From Bacteroidetes bacterium ADurb.Bin008 (GTDB lineage: Bacteria; Bacteroidota; Bacteroidia; Bacteroidales; Tenuifilaceae), in the NCBI GenBank assembly GCA_002071445.1, contig MWFE01000024.1, forward strand, positions 49,528-113,527: DNA of 64,000 nucleotides, read 5' to 3'. Below the pieces are notes generated by a model. That model ran no database searches, had not been told where the DNA came from, and saw only the letters and a program-made list of their open reading frames with translations. Below, piece after piece: positions 18,401 through 27,639 of the stretch (the stretch's first letter is position 1; every line of letters starts with the position of its first letter). A program made the translations under genes and the position numbers.

Positions 18401-21400
18401 CTGACAGGAGAGTACGATTTGGTGAGCATTGATCAGCCCGTTGATAATACCATTACATCCGATCCTTTGACCGAATTGGGTTATTTTACCATTGCCAAAA
18501 AGGAGATATCGCAGGTTTACCAATCATCAACCACAATCCATCCCAATCTTGATATTGCCATGAGGGGTGATGCCAATGAGCTAATTCTAAGGATTGAGGT
18601 TGTTGCTGTGGGCAATCTCCCGGCCTTAGAGGTATCAAATTTTGATTTTAACACAAGCGGCACAACCGATTTGGCCGACATAGCAAAAGCCCGCCTTTTC
18701 TTCACGGGAACCTCTCCTGTCTTTTCAACAGTTTATCAGGTGGGTCAAACCATTGTAAATCCGGGCTCAACGTTTAGCATCACCCTGTCGGAGGAGTTGC
18801 AAGAAGGCACAAACTACTTCTGGTTAACCTATGATATAGCGGATGATGCAACCGAAGGAAATGTTGTGGATGCAGGGTGTATCGGAATAACCATTGGTGG
18901 TATTGAAAGAACTCCGTCGGTAACCGACCCTGTCGGCAATAGGCTGGTCAGAGCCTACATGTCAGGCAATTATCTGGTTGGTGTGGGGGGTGATTATGGC
19001 ACCATAACCGAAGCCATTGAAGACCTAATGCTCGTGGGGGTTAACTCATCGGTTACCCTTTTGCTTACCGATGACAATTATTCCAATGATGAGGTGTTTC
19101 CCATTACTGTGAATAGCATTAAAAAATCCTCTCCTGACAATACCGTAACCATAAAGCCCGCTGCCGACGTAACGACCGAAATCATTGGTAATAGTGCTGA
19201 TCCATTGATTATTATTAATGCAAGCAATTTCATAATCGACGGATCCAACTTACCAAATGGTACTACCAGGGATTTAACTCTTGTAAATGAAGACACGGAT
19301 ACTGCCAGCGGAGTTATTCGGGTAAATGAAGATGCTGACAATATCTACATAAGGAGCATAATGGCAAGAAGTGGGGTAACCACAGCAGGATACGGGATCT
19401 CGATGGATGGAGTGAGCAATGCGGTTATCAGTAATTGTAAAATTGAAAGGGCCAATGTTGGCATCCAACTATCCGGAGGATCAAGTGGGATTATCATTGA
19501 AGAGAATGATCTGGGGTCAAGCATATCAGAAAATAAAATACATACCATAGGCATTGATATTAGCAATACCACCGATTTTACCATTTGTAATAACACCATT
19601 TCGGGGATTTCATCCACTAGTTTCGTAACAGCATCGGGTATAGTGATTTCCGACACGTCCACGGATGGCCTTATTTATAGCAATACCATCAAAGACATAA
19701 AAAATGTGGCTACATTTGGCTATGGGTCAAACGCTTTGTGGCTTAGCTCAACGGAAATATCTGCCCAAATCCATGTGTTCAACAATTTTATATCCGACAT
19801 TGCTTCTGCTGGAAATACCACTTGGGCAGTTAAAAGGAATGGGTATGGAATCGTTATTGATAATGGTGGCGGGTACCATATATATTACAACACCATTTAT
19901 CTTAACACTGATCAAACCAAGGTATCAGGAGGAAACACTGCAGGGATAAATATCTTTTCCACCATTTCGCCAACTGCTTCCCTTGATATCAGGAACAATA
20001 TCATTGTTAGCACACAAACCAAAGGCACTCGCTATGCTGTTTACAGTGAGGCACCAAAGACTGCATTCTCCGCCATTGATTACAACAATTACCATGCTCC
20101 CTCGGGCATAGGATATTTCGGCGGTGCCGTGCGTTCAACTTTAACCGAATGGAAATCAGCAACAGGGAAAGATTCTCACAGCTTGAATGTGCCTGTATAT
20201 TTCACTTCAGCAACCGATTTAACCCCAATTTCAAATATGAATTGCGCCTTGGATGGGGCTGGAGTACCAATAGCCAGTATCTATGATGATGCTTTCGGGG
20301 AGCAGCGTGATGCCGTCAATCCGGATATTGGTGCAGTGGAATTCGCTTCGGGCTTGGCATCACCCGAAATTTCCGATGAATCCATATGTATTGGCGAGGA
20401 TGTGCCATCGCTCACGGCAACCACAGTGGGCACGGCCAAGTGGTATTCTGATGACCAGTTGCAAACGCTGATCCATACAGGCAATATACTGGAAACAGGA
20501 GAAACCGGGGTGGGCAATTATACCTATTACGTTACCGATAATCATGGCACATGTATCAGCGAAGCGGCTCAGGTTTCATTAAGCATTAATCCATTGCCTG
20601 ACATTGATTTGCCTGACGATTTTGCCGTTTGCTTTGGCGAACCCGTGACCCTGACGGCCACCGGTGATGCTGATATGTATCAGTGGGATAACGATATCGA
20701 GAATGGGGTCGAGTTTATTCCAACAGAGACACTTACATATACCGTAATAGCCACCATTTCAGCCACGGGCTGCCAGAATACCCAGCAGATCACCGTTACT
20801 GTTAAACCCATACCTGAGCCTACCATTTCAACTATGGATAATCTTATCCACTGCCCGGGTGATGTGGTTAGTACTACTTTTACTGTTGATATTATTGGTG
20901 ATAGCTATCAATGGCTGCGTAATGGTTTGGAAATACCTTTGGCCACAGGCGATGAGTATACGGCCACAGAAGCAGGTGATTACTCCGTTATTGTTACTGT
21001 TGATGAATGCTCAGGGGAGAGCAATGAAATATCGGTAAAAGTGATTGAAAACCCCATTATTAGTACTGTGGATAGGCTGGAGTATTGTGAGGGGGAAGAA
21101 ATCAACACCACTTTTACCATAGATATGATGGGCGACAGCTATCAGTGGTTAGACCATGCTGTGGAAATTGAGGGCGCCATTGATGATACTTATACAGCCA
21201 ATTCTCCCGGGTTGTTCTCGGTGGAGATGCTGGTGGAGGGATGTGTAGTCACAAGTAATGAACTGGAAGTTGTAGTTTATCCCATCCCTACACCCATTAT
21301 CGACACCGACGATGCTCTGGCCTACTGCGAGGGTGATCCCGTTTCGGTAACCATGACGGTTGATATTGCCGATGGGCTGTACCAGTGGTATGTTGATAAT

Positions 21401-23977
21401 GGCGCCATTGAAGATGCCAACCTGCAATACTACACGGCCACCGTTGCGGGTACATACTACGCAGAAGTCACTGTCAGCGGCTGTACAGGTATTAGCAATG
21501 CATTAGAGGTGGTGGTTAATCCCATTCCAATCCCAGTAATCGATACCGATGATGCGCTGACCTATTGCGAGGGCGATCCCATTTCGGTAACCATGACGGT
21601 TGATATAGCCGATGGGCTGTACCAGTGGTACGATGCTGAGGGAGCCATACCGGGCGCCACATTACAAAACTATGAAGCCACCACCGCTGGCACCTACTAT
21701 GCCGATGTCACGGTCAACGGCTGTACGGGCACCAGCAATGCCATAGAAGTAGTGGTGAACCCCATTCCAATACCCTTGATCGATACCGATGATGCGCTGG
21801 TTTACTGCGAGGGCGATCCCGTTTCGGTAACCATGACGATTGATATAGCCGATGGCCTGTACCAGTGGTACGATGCTGAGGGAGCCATACCGGGTGCCAC
21901 ATTGCAAAGCTATGAAGCCAACGCTGCAGGAACTTACTATGCAGAGGTAACGGTTAATGGCTGCACGGGCATTAGCAATGCACTGGAGGTGGTGGTGAAC
22001 CCCATTCCCACACCCATAATCGATACCGATGATGCGCTGGCTTATTGCGATGGTGAACCCGTTTCGGTAACCATGACGGTTGATATAGCTGATGGGCTGT
22101 ACCAGTGGTACGATAATGAGGGAGCCATACTGGGCGCCACATTGCAAAATTATACAGCCACCGCTGCAGGCACATACTTTGCAGAGGTAACAGTCAACGG
22201 CTGTACGGGCACCAGCAATGCCATAGAAGTAGTGTTGAACCCCATTCCCACACCCGTTATCGATACTGATGATGCGTTGGCCTACTGCGAGGGCGAACCC
22301 GTTTCGGTAACCATGACTGTTGATATAGCCGATGGCCAATACCAGTGGTACGATGCTGAGGGTGCTATGCCGGGTGCCACATTGCAAAGCTATGAAGCCA
22401 CCGCCGCTGGCACATACTACGCAGAGGTCACAGTCAACGGCTGCACGGGCATTAGCAATGCACTGGAGGTGGTGGTGAACCCCATTCCAATACCCATAAT
22501 CGATACCGATGATGCGCTGGCCTACTGCGATGGCGATCCCATGTCGGTAACCATGACGATTGATATATCCGATGGGCTGTACCAGTGGTACGATGCTGAG
22601 GGAGCCATACCGGGCGCCACATTACAAAGCTATGAAGTTACTGCTGCTGGCATTTACTTTGCCGCGGTAACTGTCAACGGATGCACGGGTATCAGCAATG
22701 CAATAGAGGTGGTGGTGAATCCCATTCCAACACCAATTATCGATACTGATGATGCGTTGATCTACTGTGAGGGAGAACCCGTTTCGGTAACCATAACGGT
22801 TGATATTGCCGATGGGCTGTACCAGTGGTACGATGCTGAGGGAGCTATACCGGGTGCCACATTGCAAAGCTATGAAGCCAACGCTGCTGGCATATACTTT
22901 GCCGAGGTAACCGTCAACGGTTGCACAGGTATCAGCAATGAGTTGGAAATCATTGTTTTCGACTTGCCACAACCCATACTAATAATTCCCGATATACCGC
23001 CATATTTCTGTGAAGGCGATGATATTCAAATCGAATTCAGTGTGGACATTCAGGATGCCGAATATTACCAGTGGTTCCTCAATGGCAATCCAATTGAGGG
23101 GGCGAACGATTATCACTACACTGCTACTGCAGCGGGCGAATACTATGTTGAGGTTACGGTTAACGGATGTACTGGCACCAGCGACACCTACGCTGTTATC
23201 GTAATAGAAAGCCTTTCACCTGTTCTAACCACCGATGATCAGCTTACATGGTGCTCCAATGATGAGATTATCGTCAATTTTGTTGCTGATGTTGATAATC
23301 CAAGCGAATACCCTGTGGAGTATCGGTGGCTGCTAAATGGAGAACTCATAGAGAATGCATCGGGTAGCCAATACCTTGCCACCATGGAAGGACTTTATTC
23401 AGTTGAGGTTTCACCGGCCGAGTACACCTGTAGCTGGATTAGCAACGAGTTACAGGTGATTGTTAATCAAAGCCCGGTAGTCTCAATTGCAACCGATACG
23501 GTTTTCATAAAGATTAACGAAGAGTATTTATTTGATGCAGGTGAAGGCTATTCATCGTACCTGTGGTTTGATGAATCCACAGAACAAACCAACCTGTTTA
23601 GGGGAGAAGAGTGGGGTCTGGGGACATTCGATGTATGGGTTGAAGTATCCAATGAATATGGCTGCATTGCCCGTGATAGTGCTGTTGTTGTCGTGGGGCC
23701 ACTCGGTATCGATTATCACTCCCTGTGGTCAATCAGCGTATATCCCAATCCGGCTAACGGAGACTTTTACATTGAAATTGATGGTGTACAAAAATCCCGA
23801 CAGATGCAAATATCCATTTACAACGTTATGGGTCAGTTGGTATTTGTTGAGAAGTTCAACCCGTTGGCCACAGTTCACAGACAGAGGATTAGTTTAACAG
23901 ATCCCGTTAAAGGTATATACATTGTTTCTGTTACGGATGGCAATTTAAAGTACAACACCAAACTTATCATAGAGTAA
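15410..23977 (+). CDS. giant T9SS-secreted multidomain adhesin-like protein
   Basis: The product of about 2855 residues starts with a signal peptide ending near TGTVKGQ and ends with a T9SS type A sorting domain (SVYPNPANGDF to KLIIE). In order: a cleaved-adhesin/MAM-like domain (about 25-200), a fibronectin type III domain (200-295), a G8-like and beta-helix region starting at GDWSDPDTWSSGSVP (300-1000), a BNR-associated N-terminal-like domain (1040-1180), a parallel beta-helix with many Asn/Ile rungs (1190-1640), several single Ig-like units, seven exact 80-residue Ig-like repeats (1957-2517), two more diverged units, and the EEYLFDAGEG/WGLGTFDVW module shared with the neighbouring giant. 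The ATG at 15410 is preferred over TTG at 15398. It is probably a surface adhesin or matrix protein; no enzymatic motif is evident. Confidence 0.9.
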   Translation: MRRKSPNLRLLFLLAFFILTGTVKGQSIFLESFDDETFPPMGWTQAQVFGVGLWERTAQGYNPICTPRSGEGMAFFDSYKTEVGTSAVLISPDVDLSGFSGLKLQIWLYRDGGSSTKNDALDLYINTISSLTGAHLLGTLYRPISANPVVSSPGWYCYDFDVPNDYNGDTNHILIKGTSQYGRNLFIDDVRLYKPVAGNGTPTNFAASNVSRSEMTIQWEDNSTNEDGFRVYISTDEISYTKYDDDITSTTREGTGEIYSKNISGLLPNTTYYFRIAAFVDIDSEYLEGEQATLPAGTVESEGSGDWSDPDTWSSGSVPAITDNIIIAEGHTVTLDVNGGFNQLTVNGNLALRGYELSGIEVTIGETGSLYVIEGTTANLIITGDLNNLGNLDFYASSSIYGRITFTGTNSQILDAVGTTNIGDMTVNKGASYNHMVEIIANGAFTIKSGSTDSFLTLSNGTIKISGSASVQTVMFPSGGYVVSPSSGIWLNNPNFTVLGHTTGTAIEGFFKLTSGTFTVGSSSIFAMTARKGATMIIEGGTLNLAGRFYSDEEFNFTLSGGTINTGLFYNGTTKASFGITSPSSNVTITGGVINIKSASTADTQEDYNVQSTNLNITGGTLRLGNAATSSPYTFRIQGNVPNLEIDNSVNPKIVLLSGTTKIYGDITVESGAVLNTRNHSIQIIGNPNQVGDIVNDGLITNTSASGSNYFTFAGLHGGQTLSGTGTFGDVTTPFAAISFANPAGVVISSSVVANRIDLITGMVTGADNITLGNGGVSTPVLQRGGLSSKVVGSVDQTPIFNPGTTCSVIYSLGLNPYSTGFELPEDLQGTLEMASNVDITLNRATSVNSIFLSASNAGNLITSQSKLLTVSGTDPEDVSIVTGNTGYVYGPLALTLPVSLESEAIYTFPIGKGSNNHFELIDPITNALGKTIIGVEVFDVATGGSAGNNIEDGSLGNRYWNAEIISGEDNFVETKVRVSQANPTLALDDGLARSATLTGEYDLVSIDQPVDNTITSDPLTELGYFTIAKKEISQVYQSSTTIHPNLDIAMRGDANELILRIEVVAVGNLPALEVSNFDFNTSGTTDLADIAKARLFFTGTSPVFSTVYQVGQTIVNPGSTFSITLSEELQEGTNYFWLTYDIADDATEGNVVDAGCIGITIGGIERTPSVTDPVGNRLVRAYMSGNYLVGVGGDYGTITEAIEDLMLVGVNSSVTLLLTDDNYSNDEVFPITVNSIKKSSPDNTVTIKPAADVTTEIIGNSADPLIIINASNFIIDGSNLPNGTTRDLTLVNEDTDTASGVIRVNEDADNIYIRSIMARSGVTTAGYGISMDGVSNAVISNCKIERANVGIQLSGGSSGIIIEENDLGSSISENKIHTIGIDISNTTDFTICNNTISGISSTSFVTASGIVISDTSTDGLIYSNTIKDIKNVATFGYGSNALWLSSTEISAQIHVFNNFISDIASAGNTTWAVKRNGYGIVIDNGGGYHIYYNTIYLNTDQTKVSGGNTAGINIFSTISPTASLDIRNNIIVSTQTKGTRYAVYSEAPKTAFSAIDYNNYHAPSGIGYFGGAVRSTLTEWKSATGKDSHSLNVPVYFTSATDLTPISNMNCALDGAGVPIASIYDDAFGEQRDAVNPDIGAVEFASGLASPEISDESICIGEDVPSLTATTVGTAKWYSDDQLQTLIHTGNILETGETGVGNYTYYVTDNHGTCISEAAQVSLSINPLPDIDLPDDFAVCFGEPVTLTATGDADMYQWDNDIENGVEFIPTETLTYTVIATISATGCQNTQQITVTVKPIPEPTISTMDNLIHCPGDVVSTTFTVDIIGDSYQWLRNGLEIPLATGDEYTATEAGDYSVIVTVDECSGESNEISVKVIENPIISTVDRLEYCEGEEINTTFTIDMMGDSYQWLDHAVEIEGAIDDTYTANSPGLFSVEMLVEGCVVTSNELEVVVYPIPTPIIDTDDALAYCEGDPVSVTMTVDIADGLYQWYVDNGAIEDANLQYYTATVAGTYYAEVTVSGCTGISNALEVVVNPIPIPVIDTDDALTYCEGDPISVTMTVDIADGLYQWYDAEGAIPGATLQNYEATTAGTYYADVTVNGCTGTSNAIEVVVNPIPIPLIDTDDALVYCEGDPVSVTMTIDIADGLYQWYDAEGAIPGATLQSYEANAAGTYYAEVTVNGCTGISNALEVVVNPIPTPIIDTDDALAYCDGEPVSVTMTVDIADGLYQWYDNEGAILGATLQNYTATAAGTYFAEVTVNGCTGTSNAIEVVLNPIPTPVIDTDDALAYCEGEPVSVTMTVDIADGQYQWYDAEGAMPGATLQSYEATAAGTYYAEVTVNGCTGISNALEVVVNPIPIPIIDTDDALAYCDGDPMSVTMTIDISDGLYQWYDAEGAIPGATLQSYEVTAAGIYFAAVTVNGCTGISNAIEVVVNPIPTPIIDTDDALIYCEGEPVSVTITVDIADGLYQWYDAEGAIPGATLQSYEANAAGIYFAEVTVNGCTGISNELEIIVFDLPQPILIIPDIPPYFCEGDDIQIEFSVDIQDAEYYQWFLNGNPIEGANDYHYTATAAGEYYVEVTVNGCTGTSDTYAVIVIESLSPVLTTDDQLTWCSNDEIIVNFVADVDNPSEYPVEYRWLLNGELIENASGSQYLATMEGLYSVEVSPAEYTCSWISNELQVIVNQSPVVSIATDTVFIKINEEYLFDAGEGYSSYLWFDESTEQTNLFRGEEWGLGTFDVWVEVSNEYGCIARDSAVVVVGPLGIDYHSLWSISVYPNPANGDFYIEIDGVQKSRQMQISIYNVMGQLVFVEKFNPLATVHRQRISLTDPVKGIYIVSVTDGNLKYNTKLIIE
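21281..22960 (+). repeat. seven 240-bp tandem repeats encoding 80-residue Ig-like units
   Basis: Seven units start at 21281, 21521, 21761, 22001, 22241, 22481 and 22721 with an exact 240-base period and no insertion or deletion. Each begins near CCCAT and then an ATCGATACCGATGATGC-like block, and encodes IDTDDAL, YCEG or YCDG, YQWYD, then VNGCTG. Inner units are more alike than the first one. Diverged single copies lie on both sides. Confidence 0.95.
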
Positions 23978-23999
23978 ATTTAATAGGAAAAAAATATTA

Positions 24000-24040
24000 G
24001 GGGGGCTGATTGATTGATCGGTTCCCCTTTCATTTTTTTT
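24000..24040 (+). terminator. rho-independent terminator after the giant T9SS gene
   Basis: An 11-base-pair stem (24000-24010 with 24017-24027, allowing G-U pairs) closes a 6-base loop, followed by TTTCATTTTTTTT. It lies 23 bases after the stop codon. Confidence 0.75.
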
Positions 24041-24107
24041 AAAGCCGTTGATAATCCCGTACTAATGGATTATTTTTACGAAGCTATTTACCATTCTACT
24101 TTTTGAA

Positions 24108-25397
24108 ATGAATGTTTTACTAATTGGCTCGGGCGGAAGGGAAAACGCCATGGCATGGAAAATTGCCCAGAGTTCAATACTCACTCAGCTGTACATTGCA
24201 CCCGGTAATCCCGGAACTTCTACTCATGGGATTAATGTTGATATCAACCCATTGGATTTTGACAAAGTTAAGGATTTGGTTATATCAAAAAATATCGGTT
24301 TAGTGGTTGTGGGCCCCGAAGACCCTTTGGTTAAAGGCATTCACGATTTTTTTTCCATCGATAAGGCTTTAAAACATATCCCTGTAATTGGTCCAAAAAA
24401 AGCTGGAGCATTGTTGGAGGGAAGCAAAGATTTTTCAAAAAGATTTATGGTTAGGCACGGCATACCTACAGCAGCATTTCAAAGTTTTAAAGAATCATCG
24501 AAAAAGGAGGCGGTTGAGTTTTTAAACTCATTGACACCCCCTTATGTTTTGAAAGCCGATGGCTTAGCCGCAGGGAAAGGGGTGATTATTTGTAACACTT
24601 TGGGCGATGCCATTGATACCCTGAATGATTTCTTTGAAGGCCGTTTTGGTTCAGCGGGAGAAATAGTGGTAATTGAGGAATATTTGGGAGGAATAGAGCT
24701 GTCGGTTTTTGTGCTAACTGATGGTATGTCATATGTGATGCTGCCTGAGGCCAAGGACTATAAACGTATTGGAGATGGTGATACCGGACTCAATACAGGG
24801 GGGATGGGCTCAGTTTCTCCGGTTCCCTTCTGCAATGGCGCATTCATGGAAAAAGTGGTTACGAGAATAGTTGACCCCACCATTAATGGCCTTAAGTCTG
24901 ACGGGATAGACTACCTGGGGTTCATCTTTATCGGACTAATGAATGTTGATGGGAATCCCTATGTAATAGAGTATAATGTTCGCCTTGGCGACCCTGAAAC
25001 TCAAGTTGTTCTCCCAAGGATTCAATCCGATTTTCTGGAACTGTTGATATCCGCTTCGAAAAGAGAATTATCGGGATTGAAAGTTGTTTTTTCAAAACAA
25101 TGTGCATCTTCTGTTATATTGGCTTCGGAGGGATATCCGGGCAGCTACGCCAAGGGCAAGTCAATAGGTGGGAGGCTCGAATCGGATGGGGCTGTACTAT
25201 TTCACGCAGGCACTAAATACGGAGCCAATGGGGAGTTGATAACCTCGGGAGGACGTGTGTTCTCAGCAGTGGGCTTAGCCGATTCGCACGAAGAATCACT
25301 TGCCAATGCATACCGGTTGGCTAATGCCATTGAATTTAAAGGAAAATATTATAGAAAGGATATAGGAAGGGACCTGATGTTTTCGTCGGAAAAGTAA
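24108..25397 (+). CDS. purD: phosphoribosylamine--glycine ligase
   Basis: GAR synthetase joins phosphoribosylamine and glycine using ATP in the second step of purine synthesis. The 429 residues match the family length. The N-terminal domain begins with the nucleotide-binding loop GSGGRENAMAWK; the ATP-grasp domain shows LKADGLAAGKGV and the metal-binding stretch YNVRLGDPETQV; the C-terminal domain follows from about residue 330 (SEGYPGSY). The gene is followed after 12 bases by a membrane protein on the same strand, with no other purine gene nearby. Confidence 0.96.
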   Translation: MNVLLIGSGGRENAMAWKIAQSSILTQLYIAPGNPGTSTHGINVDINPLDFDKVKDLVISKNIGLVVVGPEDPLVKGIHDFFSIDKALKHIPVIGPKKAGALLEGSKDFSKRFMVRHGIPTAAFQSFKESSKKEAVEFLNSLTPPYVLKADGLAAGKGVIICNTLGDAIDTLNDFFEGRFGSAGEIVVIEEYLGGIELSVFVLTDGMSYVMLPEAKDYKRIGDGDTGLNTGGMGSVSPVPFCNGAFMEKVVTRIVDPTINGLKSDGIDYLGFIFIGLMNVDGNPYVIEYNVRLGDPETQVVLPRIQSDFLELLISASKRELSGLKVVFSKQCASSVILASEGYPGSYAKGKSIGGRLESDGAVLFHAGTKYGANGELITSGGRVFSAVGLADSHEESLANAYRLANAIEFKGKYYRKDIGRDLMFSSEK

Positions 25398-25409
25398 TTT
25401 GAATGCCAA

Positions 25410-26393
25410 ATGTTGTTAAACTATTTTAAACGGCCTTTGCCGGTAGTTTTTTCCTCCATAATTGTTTTGGCCATTTTGCTGTGGTTACAATCTTTTATTA
25501 CAAATCAGTTAGTTCAGTTTAGCTTCGATAAGAGTCAAATGCCCCTGTATGCGCTTTTGACACAGTTGTTTAACGGGAATAATTACATTGCAAGGATTGT
25601 TGTTTTTGCCATTTTACTTACCATCTCTTTTTATTTGGTACACCTTAATTCAAAACACATTCTGATAAAGCAAAGGTCATACTTTCCCAGTTTGATGTAT
25701 ATTTTGCTGGCATCCAGTTTTTTACCATTACAAAGGCTTAATCCGGCAATATTTGCTTGCCTTCTTATATTAATTGCCATTAATTACCTTTTTTCTCTTA
25801 ATGAGGGGAATAATCCACTCGATAATCTGTTTAAGGCGGGTATGTTTGTCTCCTTGGCCGTAATGTTCTACCTGCCTGTTTTCATATATATATTTTTGGT
25901 GTTTATTGCTGTCGGTGTTCTGAAAACCAGTACTTTTCGTGATTATGTTGTGGCGTTATTGGGTTTTTTGACCCCCTGGTTTTTCTATTTTTCTTATCAA
26001 TACCTTGTTTACGATAACCCTTTGGCTCCTTTCCATATAATTGATGATGTTTGGCATTCAGGACGTACGACTATGGATTTAGGCCCTTTGTTTAAAATTT
26101 ATTGTGGCTTCATTGGTTTGCTGTTCACCGTTGCCACTCTTTTCCTATTAAAATCGCTATCCAATCAAAAAATCCACATAAGGAAATACTATACCGTTCT
26201 CTTGTGGTTTGTAGCCATTACAATTTTTACCATGCTGTTTCTGCCTTCCCTTTCCATAGAAATGGCATATATAGCAGCCTTTCCTGTTGCGTTCTTCGTG
26301 TCCAACTATCTTTTAAACACGCACAATAGGTTTTGGCGGGAATTATTTCTCATCACCATGTTTGCCATGGCAATAGCCATGCAATTTTTTTAA
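25410..26393 (+). CDS. DUF6427 family integral membrane protein
   Basis: The 327-residue protein is almost wholly hydrophobic, with about nine or ten predicted membrane spans, and resembles the Bacteroidetes family DUF6427. The N-terminus MLLNYFKRPLPVVF and the run of short loops are typical. Family members sit near purD and queA-type genes in the phylum and are of unknown function. No catalytic or transport motif is visible. It starts 12 bases after purD and probably shares its transcript; it converges on queA. Confidence 0.7.
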   Translation: MLLNYFKRPLPVVFSSIIVLAILLWLQSFITNQLVQFSFDKSQMPLYALLTQLFNGNNYIARIVVFAILLTISFYLVHLNSKHILIKQRSYFPSLMYILLASSFLPLQRLNPAIFACLLILIAINYLFSLNEGNNPLDNLFKAGMFVSLAVMFYLPVFIYIFLVFIAVGVLKTSTFRDYVVALLGFLTPWFFYFSYQYLVYDNPLAPFHIIDDVWHSGRTTMDLGPLFKIYCGFIGLLFTVATLFLLKSLSNQKIHIRKYYTVLLWFVAITIFTMLFLPSLSIEMAYIAAFPVAFFVSNYLLNTHNRFWRELFLITMFAMAIAMQFF

Positions 26394-26426
26394 TTGCACG
26401 CAGTTGATTAACGAGAATTAAAACTT

Positions 26427-27476
26427 CTACATGATAAACATGGCATCGCCATAGGTGCCGAAGCGATACTTTTCGGCAATGGCCACTTTATACGCCTCAA
26501 ACAAAAAGTTATAACCTGCAAAAGCAGATGCCATCATTAAGAGTGTTGATAGAGGCATATGGAAGTTGGTTATCAGCGAATCGGGTATGCTAAAATCATA
26601 AGGGGGGAAAATGAATTTATTTGTCCACCCCGAGAAAGGCTTGAGGCGTCCATCGGTTGAGACCGAACTTTCCAGAGTTCTCAGTACGGTTGTTCCAACT
26701 GCGCAAACCTTTTTACGATTGTCTTTCGCCGTATTCACAATTTTAACGGCATCTTCGGGGATAATAATTTGTTCCGAATCCATTTTATGCTTCGTAAGGT
26801 CTTCAACGTCAACGCTACGAAAATTACCCAACCCAACATGCAGTGTTATCTCTGCAAAATTAATCCCCTTAATCTCTAATCTTTTAAGCAGTTCTCTGCT
26901 GAAATGCAGACCAGCCGTGGGAGCAGCCACCGCACCCTCGTGCTTGGCATAAATCGTTTGATATCGCTCTTTATCCTCAGGTGCAACCTCTCTCTTGAGC
27001 ATTTTGGGCAAAGGGGTCTGGCCCATACGATAGAGGGTTTCTTTAAAATCTTCATATCCTCCATCGAACAGAAAGCGCAACGTCCTTCCCCTGCTTGTGG
27101 TATTGTCAATTACTTCAGCCACAAGAACATCATCCTCTCCAAAGTAAAGTTTGTTGCCAATTCGAATTTTTCTGGCAGGATCTACAAGGACATCCCACAA
27201 GCGTTGCTCTTTATTGAGTTCGCGAAGCAGGAATACCTCTATCTCAGCACCGGTTTTTTCCTTATTGCCATAAAGTCGTGCGGGGAATACCTTAGTATTG
27301 TTGAAAACTATCACATCTCCATCAGAAAAATATTGTACAATGTCTTTAAATTGCTTGTGCTCAATGCTATTTGTCTTTCTGTCCAAAACCATTAAACGGG
27401 ATTCATCCCTATTCTCCACGGGAAATTTTGCAACAAGCTCTGGGGGAAGGCTGTACCTGTACTGTGATAATTTCAT
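26427..27476 (-). CDS. queA: tRNA preQ1(34) S-adenosylmethionine ribosyltransferase-isomerase
   Basis: QueA transfers and isomerises the ribosyl group of S-adenosylmethionine to preQ1 in tRNA, giving epoxyqueuosine. The 349 residues fit the family. The N-terminus has [11 protein letters not shown] and [10 protein letters not shown]; the central region has [12 protein letters not shown]; the conserved core [12 protein letters not shown] is present, followed by THVGLG-like [11 protein letters not shown] and the C-terminal [15 protein letters not shown]. It lies in the order ftsX-DUF3098-uppP-truB-queA that is common in Bacteroidetes, though a 163-base gap separates it from truB. Confidence 0.96.
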   Translation of the reverse strand: MKLSQYRYSLPPELVAKFPVENRDESRLMVLDRKTNSIEHKQFKDIVQYFSDGDVIVFNNTKVFPARLYGNKEKTGAEIEVFLLRELNKEQRLWDVLVDPARKIRIGNKLYFGEDDVLVAEVIDNTTSRGRTLRFLFDGGYEDFKETLYRMGQTPLPKMLKREVAPEDKERYQTIYAKHEGAVAAPTAGLHFSRELLKRLEIKGINFAEITLHVGLGNFRSVDVEDLTKHKMDSEQIIIPEDAVKIVNTAKDNRKKVCAVGTTVLRTLESSVSTDGRLKPFSGWTNKFIFPPYDFSIPDSLITNFHMPLSTLLMMASAFAGYNFLFEAYKVAIAEKYRFGTYGDAMFIM

Positions 27477-27639
27477 TTTTAAAAAGAATTAATTGTTAAT
27501 TAATAAAGCGAAAACAGAATTTTTATGATGTTTGTTCATTTAATTGTCAACATTACACATCGCTGCATATCAGTCAAATAGCGCAAGTGAGCCAATAAAA
27601 CTTGCACTGTGCACCTTATACGGAAGAGTTTTCGATTGG

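Noticed and set aside
21662..22387. Long antisense open frame of 241 residues inside the repeat array
   Set aside because: The frame is open only because the 240-bp unit lacks stops in that frame; the repeated sequence appears in it with the same period, so it is a shadow.
21281..22960. The tandem array as a possible CRISPR or other non-coding repeat array
   Set aside because: The units are 240 bases, contiguous without spacers, in frame and encode a consistent Ig-like domain.
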